Source: Adiantum capillus-veneris (taxonomy: Eukaryota; Streptophyta; Polypodiopsida; Polypodiales; Pteridaceae). Taken from it: a stretch of 64,000 bases of DNA. Every line of letters begins with the position of its first letter. The first letter of the stretch is position 1. A program made the translations under genes and the position numbers. Positions 1-11,100 of the stretch are shown one piece after another. The stretch covers positions 117,722,087 through 117,786,086 of the forward strand of contig CM043947.1 in assembly GCA_014529385.2 (NCBI GenBank), read 5' to 3'. The notes beneath the pieces were generated by a model that searched no databases, had not been told where the DNA came from, and saw only the letters and a program-made list of their open reading frames with translations.

Positions 1-135
1 TGACTTGTATACCTTATACATAGCATAAGTGTATAGGGGGCTGCTCACTCTTGGAGTCTCCCCACCCATATTTGTGTCATGTGTCTCCTTCTCTCTCGCT
101 CACTCTCCGTCTGTGGTGCTCCCCGATCCCCTTCA
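1..135 (+). repeat. 5' LTR of element A (partial)
   Basis: This matches the last two thirds of the complete LTR at 3514-3703. It ends in CCCCTTCA, followed by AT and the primer-binding site. The left part lies outside the window. Confidence 0.88.
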
Positions 136-137
136 AT

Positions 138-149
138 TGGTATCAGAGC
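138..149 (+). other. Primer-binding site (tRNA-iMet type) of element A
   Basis: TGGTATCAGAGC, the standard copia primer site complementary to the 3' end of initiator tRNA-Met, lies two bases inside the 5' LTR. Confidence 0.9.
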
Positions 150-1580
150 TATGGTGACCGCGGAGAGCACGACGGCTTTGAGAGCTTCGAGGCGATAGCT
201 CGCTCGCTCTCGACGGTGGAGTTCGATCGCGGAGTTTCACGGAGAGCGATTTTAGCTTGAGGAGCATTGTCTTTGGAGCTTAGGAGCTTGGTGTGGTCAA
301 GCTTGGTCGAGGAGGCGGTTGTGGCTTCCTTGGTGAGAGGAGCTTTTGAGCTCAGTGGAGCTCGTTAGAGAAGTGCTCGGCGGAGGAGAGCTTGACATTC
401 GAGTGCTTGGATGCTGTTGTGGCAGAGCTCTTGCGTTGGAGCTTGCATTGAGAGGACATTGCATCACGCAAAGTGGAGCAGGAGCAGGTTCAAGACTATG
501 TGCAACTTGTTTTTGCCATTTTCGAGCTCTAAAACGCAGTTTTTTGAGTAGCTCCGTCATATAGAGTCAGATCTACATGATCCAGGAGTCTAGGTTAGGG
601 TTTTGGCACGCTCCGGACGCGATGGTGATGTCTATTTGCTGAAATTCTGCTTTGAATTACAGCAGGTACAGCAGCAGGTTTATTTATGCACTTTCGGGTC
701 CCAAAAACACTGTTTTTGGTATATCTCACACACACGGAGTATTTTCTGCAGCAACTAGCAAATTCATAGGTGTACATAGGTTTTTGGATATGCATTTGTC
801 CAGAGAGCCACTCATGCGAGAGTGAGCTATGTTGCCATGGTCTTGGCGGTTTATGTATGCCATATATGGATTTGTGTATTTGTTTATGGCTGAGATTATT
901 TGAGATTTGGCTCAATTTATAGAAGAAACTCTGTTGGATTTTATCCAGGTTCTCGCCATAGCTTCTACGTATCCGTAGGTTGCTCTTTGACAGTTTAGTG
1001 GTTGAGTTTACTCCCACTTTGACATTTGATTTTTAGTCATCATTTGGTTGGAGTTTGGAGTCACTTGTGTATGCCCTTGTGTGCCGTATTTCGCATTGCG
1101 CATAGCGACAGATCTTGCAAGGTTTTGCGAAATGTTGCTATAGTTATCTGGCAGACATTTGGTCATCGATTGAAAGGTATTTTGGCAGCAATCATCACTC
1201 ACATGTATGTCATTTGAGGTGCCGTTGAGTGGTACTCCGGCAAGAGCGGGTATGCTCATATGTATGACTTTGTGAGGTGATTCCGGTCGAGTTTATTCCT
1301 AGATTGGCCATTGTGGCATATATTATTGTCTCTTTGAGGTTTACTATTGAGATTTTGCTCCAGTTACAAAGGAGACTCTGCCAAAATTTTGTCAGATATT
1401 TATGCGCGATTGAGTCATATTGACTTGTGATTTTGTGCAAGGTTTTGCACGGTTATTGGTGCAACTTTGCATCTGGTTTTGAGCCATATTTGCAGACTTT
1501 TGTTGATGAGATTTGAGCCAGTTTAGGGCTGATTTGGTTGACATTTGCTACTCATTGTTGGTTGCTCTTTTGCGAGCATT
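150..1580 (+). other. Untranslated leader of element A
   Basis: About 1.4 kb separates the primer site from the gag start. Short open frames on both strands here resemble nothing I know and are ignored. A leader this long in an element with 190-bp LTRs is notable; element B also has a leader of about 1.37 kb. It could hold packaging or dimerisation signals, but I see no specific motif. Confidence 0.6.
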
Positions 1581-3434
1581 ATGGCTGATTTTTCATTTGA
1601 CTTCCAACGTTATGGTCTGACACAGTTTGATGGTGCAGATTTTGTTGCTTGGAAGGAACATATGCTTGTTGCATTGGCGGATTTGGGGCAGGATAAACCC
1701 TTGTGTGGTTTATCGGCGAAGCCCAAGTCTATGCGTGATGATGATTGGCAGGATCTTGATGAGTTAGCAATGTCTACGATTTGTTTGTATCTGGTTGAGT
1801 CTGTTTACTGGCAGGTCTCGAGGGAGACTACAACTCATGCTTTATGGCAGAGTTTACATGCTATGTACGCGACATCCATGTCTACAGGGAAGTCTAGTCC
1901 CACTTCTATGTCCATGGGAGAGATTGATCCCACACGCAAGTCTCGACGGCATAGAGACTTGACATGTTGGCATTGTGGACATAGAGGGCACATTAGGCGT
2001 CGATGTTTCAGGCGTTTGAGACAACGGAGGTGACAGATGCGTGATGCAGATTTGGGCATGACAGATGCTAGTGAGATCAGTACGGTGGTTACTGAGTATG
2101 CTTTTGACGGCGATGTCACATTTACATCTAGCTTGTCTTCAGACGATCTTATGTCTACGGATTGCATATCGGATTGCACATTGTCTTCACAGTGGTTACT
2201 AGATTCAGATGCGACATTCCATGTCACGTCGCATCGTGAGTGGTTTAGCACGTTTTCTAGTGGGAGACTTAGTGGTGTGCACATGGCTGATGGTGTTGTG
2301 TATGACATTAAGGGTGCAGGAGACGTATGTTTGTCCTTGCCCAGTGGTATGAGATTTACCCTGCGTCATGTGCGTTATGTGCCAGATCTGAGAAGGGATT
2401 TGATCTCAGTCAGACAATTACGGGATAGTGGATGTCGGGTATCGCTGCTTGAGCGATCTTTTGCGTTGCATTTGGGTTCGCTAGTGATTGCGAGAGGTGC
2501 CAGGAGTGGTACAGGTTACCCATTGCATGTGGATCCCGAGAGAGACGGTGTTGTCTCTGTGATCATGCAACCAGGTAGAGAGCGAGAGAGCAGGCGAGTC
2601 TCTTTTGCTCATGGGTTGAAGGGTACTTTGCATGGAGTGCAGAGTAGTGAGCTCGTTGTGCACAAAGTTGGGGCGCAACTTGAGCAGTCACACAGAGAGG
2701 TGACAGAGTTAGACATGCATGCTTTGCTAGTGACTGAGCAAAGCAAAGAGTCAGTTGTGTGAGATACTTCTATGCAGGATAGACAGGTAGAGCGGTCTTG
2801 CTCTAGTGAATCACGACAGGAGGACGTTGTGCAAGAGTCTATGCATACGGGGTTAGAGCATGAGAGCTCTAGTGAGTCACAACAGATTGAGTGGTCATGT
2901 TTGCAGTGGATGATTGCAGAGGAGACTGAGATGTCAGCGATTATGCAGTCATTCCTTTCTATGCTCGACAGTGAGCATGGGGATATAGTTGTGCAGGATA
3001 TGTCTTCCAGGAGACACCTAGAGCAGCTAGTTTGCTCTGAGGTTGCACGACAAGTTGATGCGTCTTTTGTGGACAGTCAGGAGATGCATGTGGCTGACAC
3101 GCCTTGTCAGTCAGAGATGCCTATTGCCAGGGATATATATGTTGATGCATGCTCCGTAGAGCTAGCAGGGCCCGCTAGCATTGCATCGGCATTCAGTGAT
3201 CTCATGTATGAGATGTTGATCTTGAGACCGGATATCGCAGCTGCAATGGGAGCATTTGCAGTTGGGGTTGTCAGTCGTTTGTTGATTGATGATGGCATAG
3301 TGCACGAGGGAGATATGCAGGTATTGCGTACATACTTGCAGTACGTGTGTGGTACGTCTGGTGGTGGATGGACTTACACGGGAGCAGGACAGCCGGATGC
3401 ACACAATCACAGCCAGCTAGTGGGCATCGGTTGA
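1581..3434 (+). pseudogene. Gag-protease-like polyprotein of element A, two nonsense stops
   Basis: One reading frame runs throughout, interrupted by TGA at 2031 and TGA at 2760. The start is ATG 1581 (MADFSFDFQRYG), a copia gag N-terminus. A CX2CX4HX4C zinc knuckle (CWHCGHRGHIRRRC) is at 1965-2006. A copia-protease-like segment, WLLDSDATFHVT, is near 2192-2227, where the usual DSG is DSD. The GAG-pre-integrase-like region with RDLISVRQLRDSGC follows at 2380-2520. Integrase, RT and RNase H are absent. Instead there is a Ser/Glu/Gln-rich stretch (2770-2960) and a C-terminal region with DIAAAMGAFAVGVVSRLLID that I do not recognise. Element B has CGA where A has the second TGA, so that stop looks like a C-to-T decay mutation. 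Gag is shortened between the N-terminal domain and the knuckle. Confidence 0.8.
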
Positions 3435-3500
3435 GAGCGGTTTTCTCTCACCTTTTGTAGTCTTTAGACTAGGTTCCCTTGCTTAAAGTCACAGTCTCCC

Positions 3501-3513
3501 TTAAGTGGGAGGT
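3501..3513 (+). other. Polypurine tract of element A
   Basis: TTAAGTGGGAGGT directly precedes the LTR start TGTTGGGG. The same arrangement is at 18869-18879 in element B. This is the expected plus-strand priming site. Confidence 0.75.
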
Positions 3514-3703
3514 TGTTGGGGTATAGGCGTCTGTGCCTTGCCCGGCCGCCCAGAGTCTGGGCGCCCACTGACTTGTATACCTTATACATAACATAAGTGT
3601 ATAGGGGGCTGCTCACTCTTGGAGTCTCCCCACCCATATCTGTGTCGTGTGTCTCCTTCTCTCTCGCTCACTCTCCGTCTGTGGTGCTCCCCGACCCCCT
3701 TCA
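3514..3703 (+). repeat. 3' LTR of element A (190 bp)
   Basis: It starts TGTTGGGG and ends CCTTCA, with TG..CA termini. It contains a perfect short hairpin, CGCCCAGA-G-TCTGGGCG, at 3547-3563 and a TA-rich stretch (GTATACCTTATACATA) that could supply a TATA function. It is very short for a copia LTR. Confidence 0.9.
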
Positions 3704-5343
3704 TTAAGAACAAGGTGCCAACTCCTAGAGGTTTATATTCTCCACAAGTGGAATATGTCTCATGTAGGGATGTAAGTAAATATAACTTCAATCAAGGTAC
3801 GATAAGTAATTATGGGTGGAGATAACTAGAAACACTCATTGACAGGAGTGAAAGGGACCCTCATAAGCCTTACTCCACACTGGCTAATCCAAATTCCATG
3901 AGTTTCTAGACCATGTTGTCCACCTTGTAACTGACAACATGTGCCAAAAAACAATCCCTATAACCTTATAGGCCTAGGATACTCTTAAGAGAGGTAACCA
4001 CAAAATGAGTAGGTAATACCCAAATTGGAATAGCCAAATTGGAATACCCAAATGAGTAGGTAATACCCAATTCCATCATAAGAAAAATTAACCAGGATCA
4101 GGAAAAATTAGGAGAGGAGGTACCCAATACACTAACCTCTAACCCTTCCTGTAATTGTTACCATGTAACTATGCACGACTGTTTCAATTGCATCAAAACA
4201 AGTTGTGCAACATTGTTGCACAACGTGTGAAAAAACACTTTTGGTATTACCTTGTCCTAAAACCATTGGTCTTGGCTTGGAAAACCCAAAACTGTTGTCT
4301 AGATTCCAAAAGTATATACTATTGAAATCACTAGGTAGATGGGTGCACTTAAAGGCTACCTTCTTTCCTTGAAAGCACAAGTGTGAAGAGAGCAAGAAGT
4401 GACCATCAACAATCATGGAGTGATTCTCATTCACAAGTTGAGTCATACCCCAAAAAAAATTGTGCTCCTATAGACACAACCGATTCTATAGAATAAGAAA
4501 AAGATCTTCTCAAGTTGGAATCTTCTTCACAATTGGATCATTAAAACCATCACATCTCCCCATTGAAAGAAGAAAAAGATGCTCAAAATGTTGGGGTTGT
4601 GGATTTTGTCGCACCTCACACCCGTAAGAAAATCCCCTAGTTTAGGAGTCATGTAGAGCATGTGTGTGCCTTTATGAAGGCAAGTGGTGTGAAAGCAAAA
4701 AAAAATTGTGTGTGTGTGTGTGTGTGTATAGCATGTGCAATAGGCAAGGTGCATGTGACAAGCTAGCATATAAGCAGCTCTTGGTAATCTCTTTGGTGGG
4801 CAATAATCAACTTTATTTTGCATATACTTTATTGTGAAATTGACTCCCTCTCAAGCATTACACTAACCCATCCAAGCATGCCATTACCATGACTAGCACA
4901 ATCTACCATTCATGGTAATGGCATGCTTGGATGGGTTAGTGTAATGCTTAAGAGAGAGACAATTGGGACAAGAACTTCAAGACGTTAATTTTCCTTATCA
5001 CTATTTTTTTTTCTTATGATGGAATTGGGGTTCCAATTTGGGTATTACCTACTCTTTTCGTGGTCACCTCTCATAAGAGTATCCTAGGCCTACAAGGTAA
5101 GGATCATTTTTTTGGCACATGTTGTCAGTTACAAGGTGTACAACATGGAATTTGGATTAGCCAATGCAGAGTAAGGCTTATGAGGGTCCCTTTAACTTCT
5201 GTAAATGAGTGTTTCTAGTTATCTCCTCCCATAATTACTTCTTGTACTTGATTGAAGTCATATTTACTGACATCCCTATATGAGACATATTCCACATGTG
5301 GAGAATATGAACCTCTAGGAGTTGGCATCTTGTTCTTAATTAT
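3704..5343. repeat. Large inverted repeat (foldback-like)
   Basis: The left arm, about 3704-4092, is the reverse complement of about 4995-5343, with only scattered mismatches and small indels. Both arms contain the segments AACAAGGTGCCAACTCCTAG and GGGACCCTCATAAGCCTTAC or close variants. The spacer holds a small palindrome (4202-4222), a TG run near 4707-4727, an inverted copy of an LTR segment also present at about 6840-6965, and the perfect hairpin at 4855-4947. No coding content is visible. It could be a foldback element or two insertions in opposite orientation. Confidence 0.8.
4855..4947. repeat. Perfect 37-bp-arm hairpin with 19-nt loop
   Basis: Bases 4855-4891 are the exact reverse complement of 4911-4947, with loop 4892-4910. 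Complementarity continues imperfectly outwards to about 4834 and 4968. A transcript would fold into a long stem like a small-RNA precursor. Whether it is transcribed cannot be seen. Confidence 0.92.
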
Positions 5344-5929
5344 GTGTCGTGACAAAGCCCCTATGTGCTGGTCAAATCCATTTATTAGACCATTTCAAGC
5401 ATGTAGTATTGGGAACGATTTCAATGGACAAAAAATTTTGGATATCTAGTTAGACTTGTTACTATAACAAGTACAATAAACAACATTAATGGATGGTTGT
5501 TTCAGTTTTCTAGGTTGCAATCTACATACCTATGATGCATATAGAAAGGCTATGTCGTGTCACTAAAAATGTTTCCTTATTTGTACCTAGATGTGCTTTA
5601 TGCTCACATTCTATTATGGTTCAAATATTTTAGAAAGGCTGATCTCGTATAGCCTATTTTGGCTATGGTTCAAGCTGGGTAGTATTTAGTTCTTTGTACA
5701 AGAGCTATTTACACATCTATTCTCTCATGTTCCATGTATGCTATGAGCATAAACTAAGCGATGAGCATTGGCAAGCACCAAACACTCCAATCATGGAAAT
5801 GTAGGTTGGGATAAGTTTTTGCTAATGCTGCCTGCACACTAGGTGTTATGGGCCCTAGTGTTTAGCAAAGGCATATCTATAGAGGCATGAAAATGAATGC
5901 ATTTGACAGCTTATGATTTTTTTTTTGAT
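5344..5929. other. No gene seen
   Basis: AT-rich DNA without a supportable coding frame, RNA gene or clear repeat. Confidence 0.5.
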
Positions 5930-6766
5930 ACAATAAGTGTAGATTTTATTGTGGTTTTATCAGCCACCATACGAGGACATGACTCAATATGGGTGATTGT
6001 AGATAGGTTGACTAGAACTGTGTAGTTTATTTCAACCAAGTCCACTATTAAAACTCTAGAGTTAACCAAGCTATTTTTTGTCAATCTGTATAGATTATAT
6101 GGACTATCTTTACATGTTTGGGAACACAACTTTATATCAATACTACAGATCATCCAGAGACAGATGGACAAAGTGAACGTGTTACTCATGTGCAAGAGGA
6201 TATGCTAAGAGCGTACGCTAGCAAGAAGCAATCCGATATTGGGAAGATTATCTCCTTATTTTAGAGTTTATTTATACTAGTGCAAAGCATGTTATGACTA
6301 GGTTTAGTCACTTTCTGCTTCTGTACGAGATACAAGAAATATGCTAATGCAAAACATCAGCAAGTCACTTTCATGGAAAGTCAAGAAGAGGTATTCTTAC
6401 GCATTCCAAAACCTTCAAAAAATTTGAAAACTGGTCATCCACTTAGTTATATCTTCAATATTGTGCCACCTTCAAAATAATTAAGAGAGTTGGCAATATG
6501 GTCACTCTTGTATTCATCGAGTTTTTCATGTAGGCCATTTATGTAAACGTTTACAAAGGGACAACAATGTAGTCTATCAAGATGTTCTTGTTTTTTTCAT
6601 TGACCTTCCCACTCAACTTTATGAACCTAAAAGTATTCTTTCCTATCCGGACATAGATCAAGATAGACATGAGGAAGAGGCCACTTGGAAAAACCTTGGT
6701 GCTCTTAAGAAGAAATAGCCCGCTTTTTTTTTTCGAGGACGAAAACGCTTCTCCAAGGGGGATTAA
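5930..6766 (+). pseudogene. Decayed gypsy integrase and pol C-terminus
   Basis: The translation in shifting frames matches a gypsy integrase. RGHDSIWVIVDRLT is near 5970-6015, TKSTIKTLELTKLF follows, and the ETDGQSER-type catalytic-Glu segment is near 6147-6180. After that comes EDMLRAYASKKQS. The SDRD catalytic segment between them is missing, which implies a deletion. Near 6720-6766 the frame encodes FFEDENASPRGINV, a typical chromovirus pol end just before the LTR. Many stops are present, so this is a dead remnant. Confidence 0.7.
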
Positions 6767-6990
6767 TGTCAGGGCAATGGTAGGACGAAGGGGGCACAAC
6801 CCTATGCTAAGCATGTATTGTCAAGGGGTTTCTAAAAAAGGGGCATGTATTGCATGCTTACACACGCCTCTTGCCTTCATAAATGCACACACATACTCCA
6901 CATGACTGCTAAACTAGGGGTTTTCCTATGGGTGTGAGGTGTGACGAAATCCACAACCCCAACAACCCTCCCCTTGTGGGTTTTGTAATG
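6754..6990 (+). repeat. Polypurine tract and start of a gypsy 3' LTR (remnant)
   Basis: CAAGGGGGATTAA is followed by TGTCAGGGCAATGG at 6767, directly after the end of a gypsy pol frame. About 110 bp match the reverse complement of DNA ending at 7876. Part of it also recurs inverted at about 4593-4740. The right end is not defined. Confidence 0.5.
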
Positions 6991-7224
6991 TAGCACTCAA
7001 ACATCACATCCTCCCCTCAAAACACTCTATGGGTAGGTACACAATTTTGCCTCCCCTTTACACAAAGGGTGTAGGCACACAAACCTCCCCTGGAGGTATG
7101 GAACACAAGATACCCCAAACACAAGGTGAGATCACACAAATTCTCCCCTACAACACAAATGAGGTATGTGAATACACAAATTGAGTGCTTTTGTAATATT
7201 TCATTGATGAGGACAACCCCAAGT

Positions 7225-7312
7225 TGTTAGTCCCATTCAAGAGGCTTCATGTGCTCCCTCGGCTGGAGCTGGCCCGGTTTAAGAGGCTTCATGTGCTCCC
7301 TTGGCTAGAGAG
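7225..7312. repeat. Two-copy short tandem repeat
   Basis: AGAGGCTTCATGTGCTCCCT occurs twice about 50 bp apart, followed by near-identical GGCTGGAG or GGCTAGAG. Confidence 0.7.
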
Positions 7313-7734
7313 GATCCCCCTAGTGTGTCAAATTCTCTACTACGATACCATTGCAGGGGACCTTGCGGGAAAATGGTCCCTTTAACACCCTCAGAAGACC
7401 CCATAAATTTCAAATTAAGGGCCTTTGTGTGTGAAATCAAACTCCACCAATGGTGACCATGGTGCAGGTACACTACTTCAAGAGGAGAAGAGGGAGTTGC
7501 GTGTAGATCTTGCCATGAGCAAGGAACAAAAAGTGGCCCCCAGAGCAATGCAAGGCCGAATACCCCCTTCCTAAAGAGTTTTGTGTAAGTCCAAGCATGT
7601 ATGTTGGAGCACCTACACACGTCAAGAGCTTTGACTTCTCCTCTAGGGTTTGCATGGAGCATGCAATTGCGTGCAAAAGCTCCACGACCCTTTGCTCTTT
7701 GATTTCCATAGAACCTCAACTGCTTTGATACTAG

Positions 7735-7876
7735 TGAAAGGACTTTGGGAAATTTGCATGCTCATCCCCACCCAGTTATATTCCTATATAGGTCATCTGA
7801 CCCCTTTTCATGAAACCCCTTAACAATGTATACTTAGCATAGGGAGTGCCCCCTTGATCTTACCATTTCCCTAACA
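7735..7876 (-). repeat. LTR-like remnant in inverted orientation
   Basis: Read on the minus strand from 7876, TGTTAGGGAAATGG and the following ~100 bp resemble the LTR start at 6767. Further on (minus) comes TAGTATCAAAGCAGTTG, a decayed relative of the iMet primer site. A second similar sequence, TGGTATCGTAG, is near 7350, so the LTR end is uncertain. Confidence 0.4.
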
Positions 7877-8397
7877 CAACACCCTAAACTTTTGAGTGAA
7901 GCTAATGATATTGTGCGTAAAAAGTGAGAAAAACATAATAATATATTACGAGACTGGACACCCTCCTGCTGTATGTTGTTAACTACAATCGTGATAGCTA
8001 GCATGTAATGATTAATTATTGTGATGTCTTTCTATTTTTACTAATGGTAATTTGATGATTTGTAGATTGGAACTCTGGGAGTTGAGGAGAAGACGCCGAC
8101 AATAAATAAATCTCTCGGCCATTTTATATTTTCATAGTGTTTTAGATCTTTTATCAATAAGCCACTATGGTTGCTTTGTAAATAAGATAGTGAAAACTCA
8201 CCCTAAGAGGCTCATGCAATAAGTGATATGCTCCACTCATAAACTAAAGTGGAACTAAGTGTAAAAGCAGAGCCTCCAATTTTTGGCACCAATAAGCAAT
8301 ATCCAATATTAAATACCAAACTCCACAAGAAGTGTCATGGAGTTATGGGGCTACAATCTTTAAGCCATTGATTTTCAAGATTCCTCTATGTCTCTCT

Positions 8398-8430
8398 GTT
8401 ATGCTATGTTATGCTATGTTATGCTATGTT
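8398..8430. repeat. Minisatellite (TTATGCTATG)n
   Basis: About three tandem 10-bp units. Confidence 0.85.
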
Positions 8431-8494
8431 GTGTACTCTCTAATTTTTTCTACAGGATCTTTCCCTTACAATCTTTCACTATATTAACTCAATA

Positions 8495-8500
<6 letters not shown>

Positions 8501-8539
<39 letters not shown>
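8501..8539. repeat. (TG)n microsatellite
   Basis: About 19 uninterrupted TG units. Confidence 0.95.
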
Positions 8540-9450
8540 TGTCATTGTCTAGAGATGGTGAGAGGTTGACAGGTAAGTGTGCAAGAAAATTGAAATTGTG
8601 AAGCAACCGTTCTTGCCTTCTACTCCCAACAAAATAAGACACTTGAACAAGCATGTACACAATCACCTAAATCTAACAAGAAAATAATATTTAATTGTAT
8701 GATAGAATCCTCCAAGAAATCCAAGTTTGGAAGAGCCAAGAAACAAAAGCTCTACTTCAAGTGTCTTGATAAGCATGAAAGAAGGATTTTTTAAGAAGGA
8801 AAATTTTCAAGATTGCAAAGATAAGGAAAAGGGAAGAGGCAAGGCCTTTCTCAAGTCGAGATTTCTTGCATGGAGGATATCCATGAGTACCAAAAAGGTG
8901 GTGTTATTTAAGATCCCATGTTGTAACCCTCTGTCCCAAGCCCTAAAGAAAACCAGGGGGGAGAGAGATTTGGAGGATAAGAGGTAGATGAGGGTGAAAG
9001 AAGTCTTTTTCAAGCAAGATAAATTGTACTTCATATATGCTTACTCCATGAAAAATCTCTTAGCATAGATTAACATAATAGAGTAGTAGAAGATGATGAT
9101 GAAGAAGAAGGAAATTTTTCACTTTCTTGGATTTGCATCCATAGCTAAGCTCTTGAGCATAGAGATTCACTCTTGAGCACTCACATGAGAGGGAGTGTGA
9201 GAACTCTTGCTAAGCCATTCTTGGGCACTTGAGAGTGAAAGAAAAACGATAGATAAAGAGTCCTAAAATTGCACGAGCCCTATTCTCTTCCCCTTGCCAC
9301 ACTTATCCAATTTCTTAAAGTGGAATACTTACTACATGGTCCAATGAAAAGTAAAAGGCTTAAAATGCAATTTAATGCTTATGCAAACACGTCCCCCTTG
9401 AATTTCTTGAAAGAACTTGCACCCTCTTGATTTTGTCTTGAATTTGGCAA

Positions 9451-9452
<2 letters not shown>

Positions 9453-9504
<52 letters not shown>
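9453..9504. repeat. (AC)n microsatellite
   Basis: About 26 uninterrupted AC units. Confidence 0.95.
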
Positions 9505-9507
<3 letters not shown>

Positions 9508-10261
9508 CACAAAGCAAGTGCAAGCTACTTTGTACAGTGGCATAGTCAAACTTGGAAGAGAGGATCTAGACCAAAAATGGTGAGGTTGATCTAACCTTAG
9601 ACTTCAGATTTTCCTTTTCACTTATTAAAAACCATAAACTTACCCTTTAATTTAACTAGCTAGGGTGCAAGACCTTTGCACAAACCTTGGAGGCTTTATG
9701 CAGTTGATCCCTGAGCTAGAGCCTACCTGCTAATTTAGGACCTACTAAATTAGGATGGACTTTGGTAAAAAATAAAACTCACCCTTGAGATTTAGAGCTT
9801 TACATCATGTGTAAAACCTTAGCACAATGCTTTAGCGGTGCCACCAAGTTGATCCGCTAAATTTAAACTATTTGTGGCAAGCTAAATATGTACCCTAAGG
9901 ATTCCTAGACTTCATACTTGCTCTAAAGGGTTGTTTTAGTTACTTAAACTTAGCACAACTACTTCTATTTTTAGACTCTTGTAATTATTCTAGGTAATCT
10001 CCTTTGTCTTGTATCTTTGATCAAGACTGCTCGGGATGTATTCATCCTTTTTTGACATGTTCCTATGATCGAGATAACTAAAGAGCAATTACCCTTTCTC
10101 TTTTATGAACTTCTCTCCTTTTGGTCCCAGTCCTTTGACCGAATTGGTCCATAAGAACCAAAATCAACTTCACTTGTTCTCTTTGTTACGCGGGACTTAA
10201 TTGACACTAGTTTGGTAACAAAAAGGACACTTTAGTGTTGGAATTAGTGTTGTAGGAAAAT

Positions 10262-10611
10262 TGTTAATGGGTTGCCACAATCGGACGTCTACAACATAGC
10301 TGTTTGGCACTAAGATAATGTCAATACTTAGGGAAGTGACTCGAATGGGGCACGGAGACTCTTTGAGGGTGTCAACCTCAAGAGGTGAACCTAATGAACT
10401 AAGCAATCATCAACACGAGCAAACCATCACTCTCTAATTTGGGAAATCTGCTTACGTCTTGTATCACCGCTCTAGGTCATCACGCCATTTCATTGACCAA
10501 ATGAACTTGGAATGAAACAAAACTTTAGGAGGAGCTATGATAGGCCTAGGGGAACTATACTACAAAGTCTAGAGGTCATTCAACAAGGTACCAGAATCCC
10601 GATCCATCATG
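10262..10611 (-). repeat. Outer gypsy 3' LTR, distal half
   Basis: It is homologous to 41094-41450. On the plus strand it starts TGTTAATGGG (the minus-strand LTR end). The LTR is broken at 10611 by the copia insertion and resumes at 19833. Confidence 0.8.
10607..10611. other. Target-site duplication TCATG, left copy (copia)
   Basis: TCATG directly precedes the copia 5' LTR and is repeated at 19833-19837. The uninterrupted paralogous site in the other outer gypsy LTR, near 41440, reads GATCCACCATGGTCCAGG. Confidence 0.88.
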
Positions 10612-10840
10612 TGTTACCATATACATGTGGTAGTGATGTGTATGAACACACTTAGGACCACCGGGGCATTTTTCCTCACTAGGAGGTTTTTTTCCCCGTG
10701 CATTGTATATACTCCCATCACTCTAGGGCTATCTATTTTTTTTCCATTGTGCACTACGTAATACACTCTCTATTGTGTGCCTTGAGCTTCCTTCGTCTTC
10801 TCCAAGCTGTGTGTATTTTCTTGCAACCCTAATTTCAACA
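10612..10840 (+). repeat. Copia 5' LTR (229 bp)
   Basis: It runs from TGTTACCATATACATG to CTAATTTCAACA and is directly followed by AT and the primer site. It resembles 19601-19832 closely and, inverted, 47560-47774. An unusual inverted ATACATGTGGTA lies at its left end. Confidence 0.92.
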
Positions 10841-10842
10841 AT

Positions 10843-10854
10843 TGGTATCAGAGC
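10843..10854 (+). other. Primer-binding site (tRNA-iMet type) of copia
   Basis: TGGTATCAGAGC, two bases inside the 5' LTR. Confidence 0.92.
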
Positions 10855-11100
10855 AGGTTGTGTCCTCCCGGGCTTAGTCGCTAGCAACTCCAGCACACGC
10901 CTGCTCACTTTCTCCGATTTTTGTGAGCTTTGGCAAGCATTCGCAGGTCAACAAAATTTTGTGCAAAATTTTTTTTAGTGCCATTTTTTGCATAACAAGT
11001 CCCTTACAATCTTCTAGAATTTGTGCTATATAGCATGTGTTGTCCCTGCTTCATTTCTCCTGTTTTTGGGCAGTTTTCACATAAGGTGCAAGCATTCTTC

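Larger units (their letters stand above)
1..3703 (+). mobile_element. Short-LTR copia-derived element A (5' LTR cut by window edge)
   Basis: The element has two copies of a short LTR (1-135 partial, 3514-3703 complete), an initiator-Met-type primer site just inside the first, and a purine-rich tract just before the second. One broken open frame lies between them. No integrase, reverse transcriptase or RNase H is present, so by family knowledge it would depend on enzymes made by another copia element. A second copy, element B, is at 15040-19255. The left end and left target-site copy are outside the window. The base after the 3' LTR starts the arm of a large inverted repeat. Confidence 0.85.
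7877..10261. other. No gene seen; microsatellites only
   Basis: I find no supportable coding frame or RNA gene. Short frames, such as a Lys-rich one at 8727-8987, have no recognisable domain. The region carries a 10-bp minisatellite and two dinucleotide runs, listed separately. It is the flank into which the outer gypsy inserted. Confidence 0.5.

Noticed and set aside
297-1440. Several 60-140-codon frames on both strands in the leader of element A
   Set aside because: No similarity to known proteins, no counterpart in the leader of element B, and no coding-like composition.
7279-7719. 146-codon minus-strand frame
   Set aside because: It runs through LTR/primer-like remnants and contains no recognisable domain.
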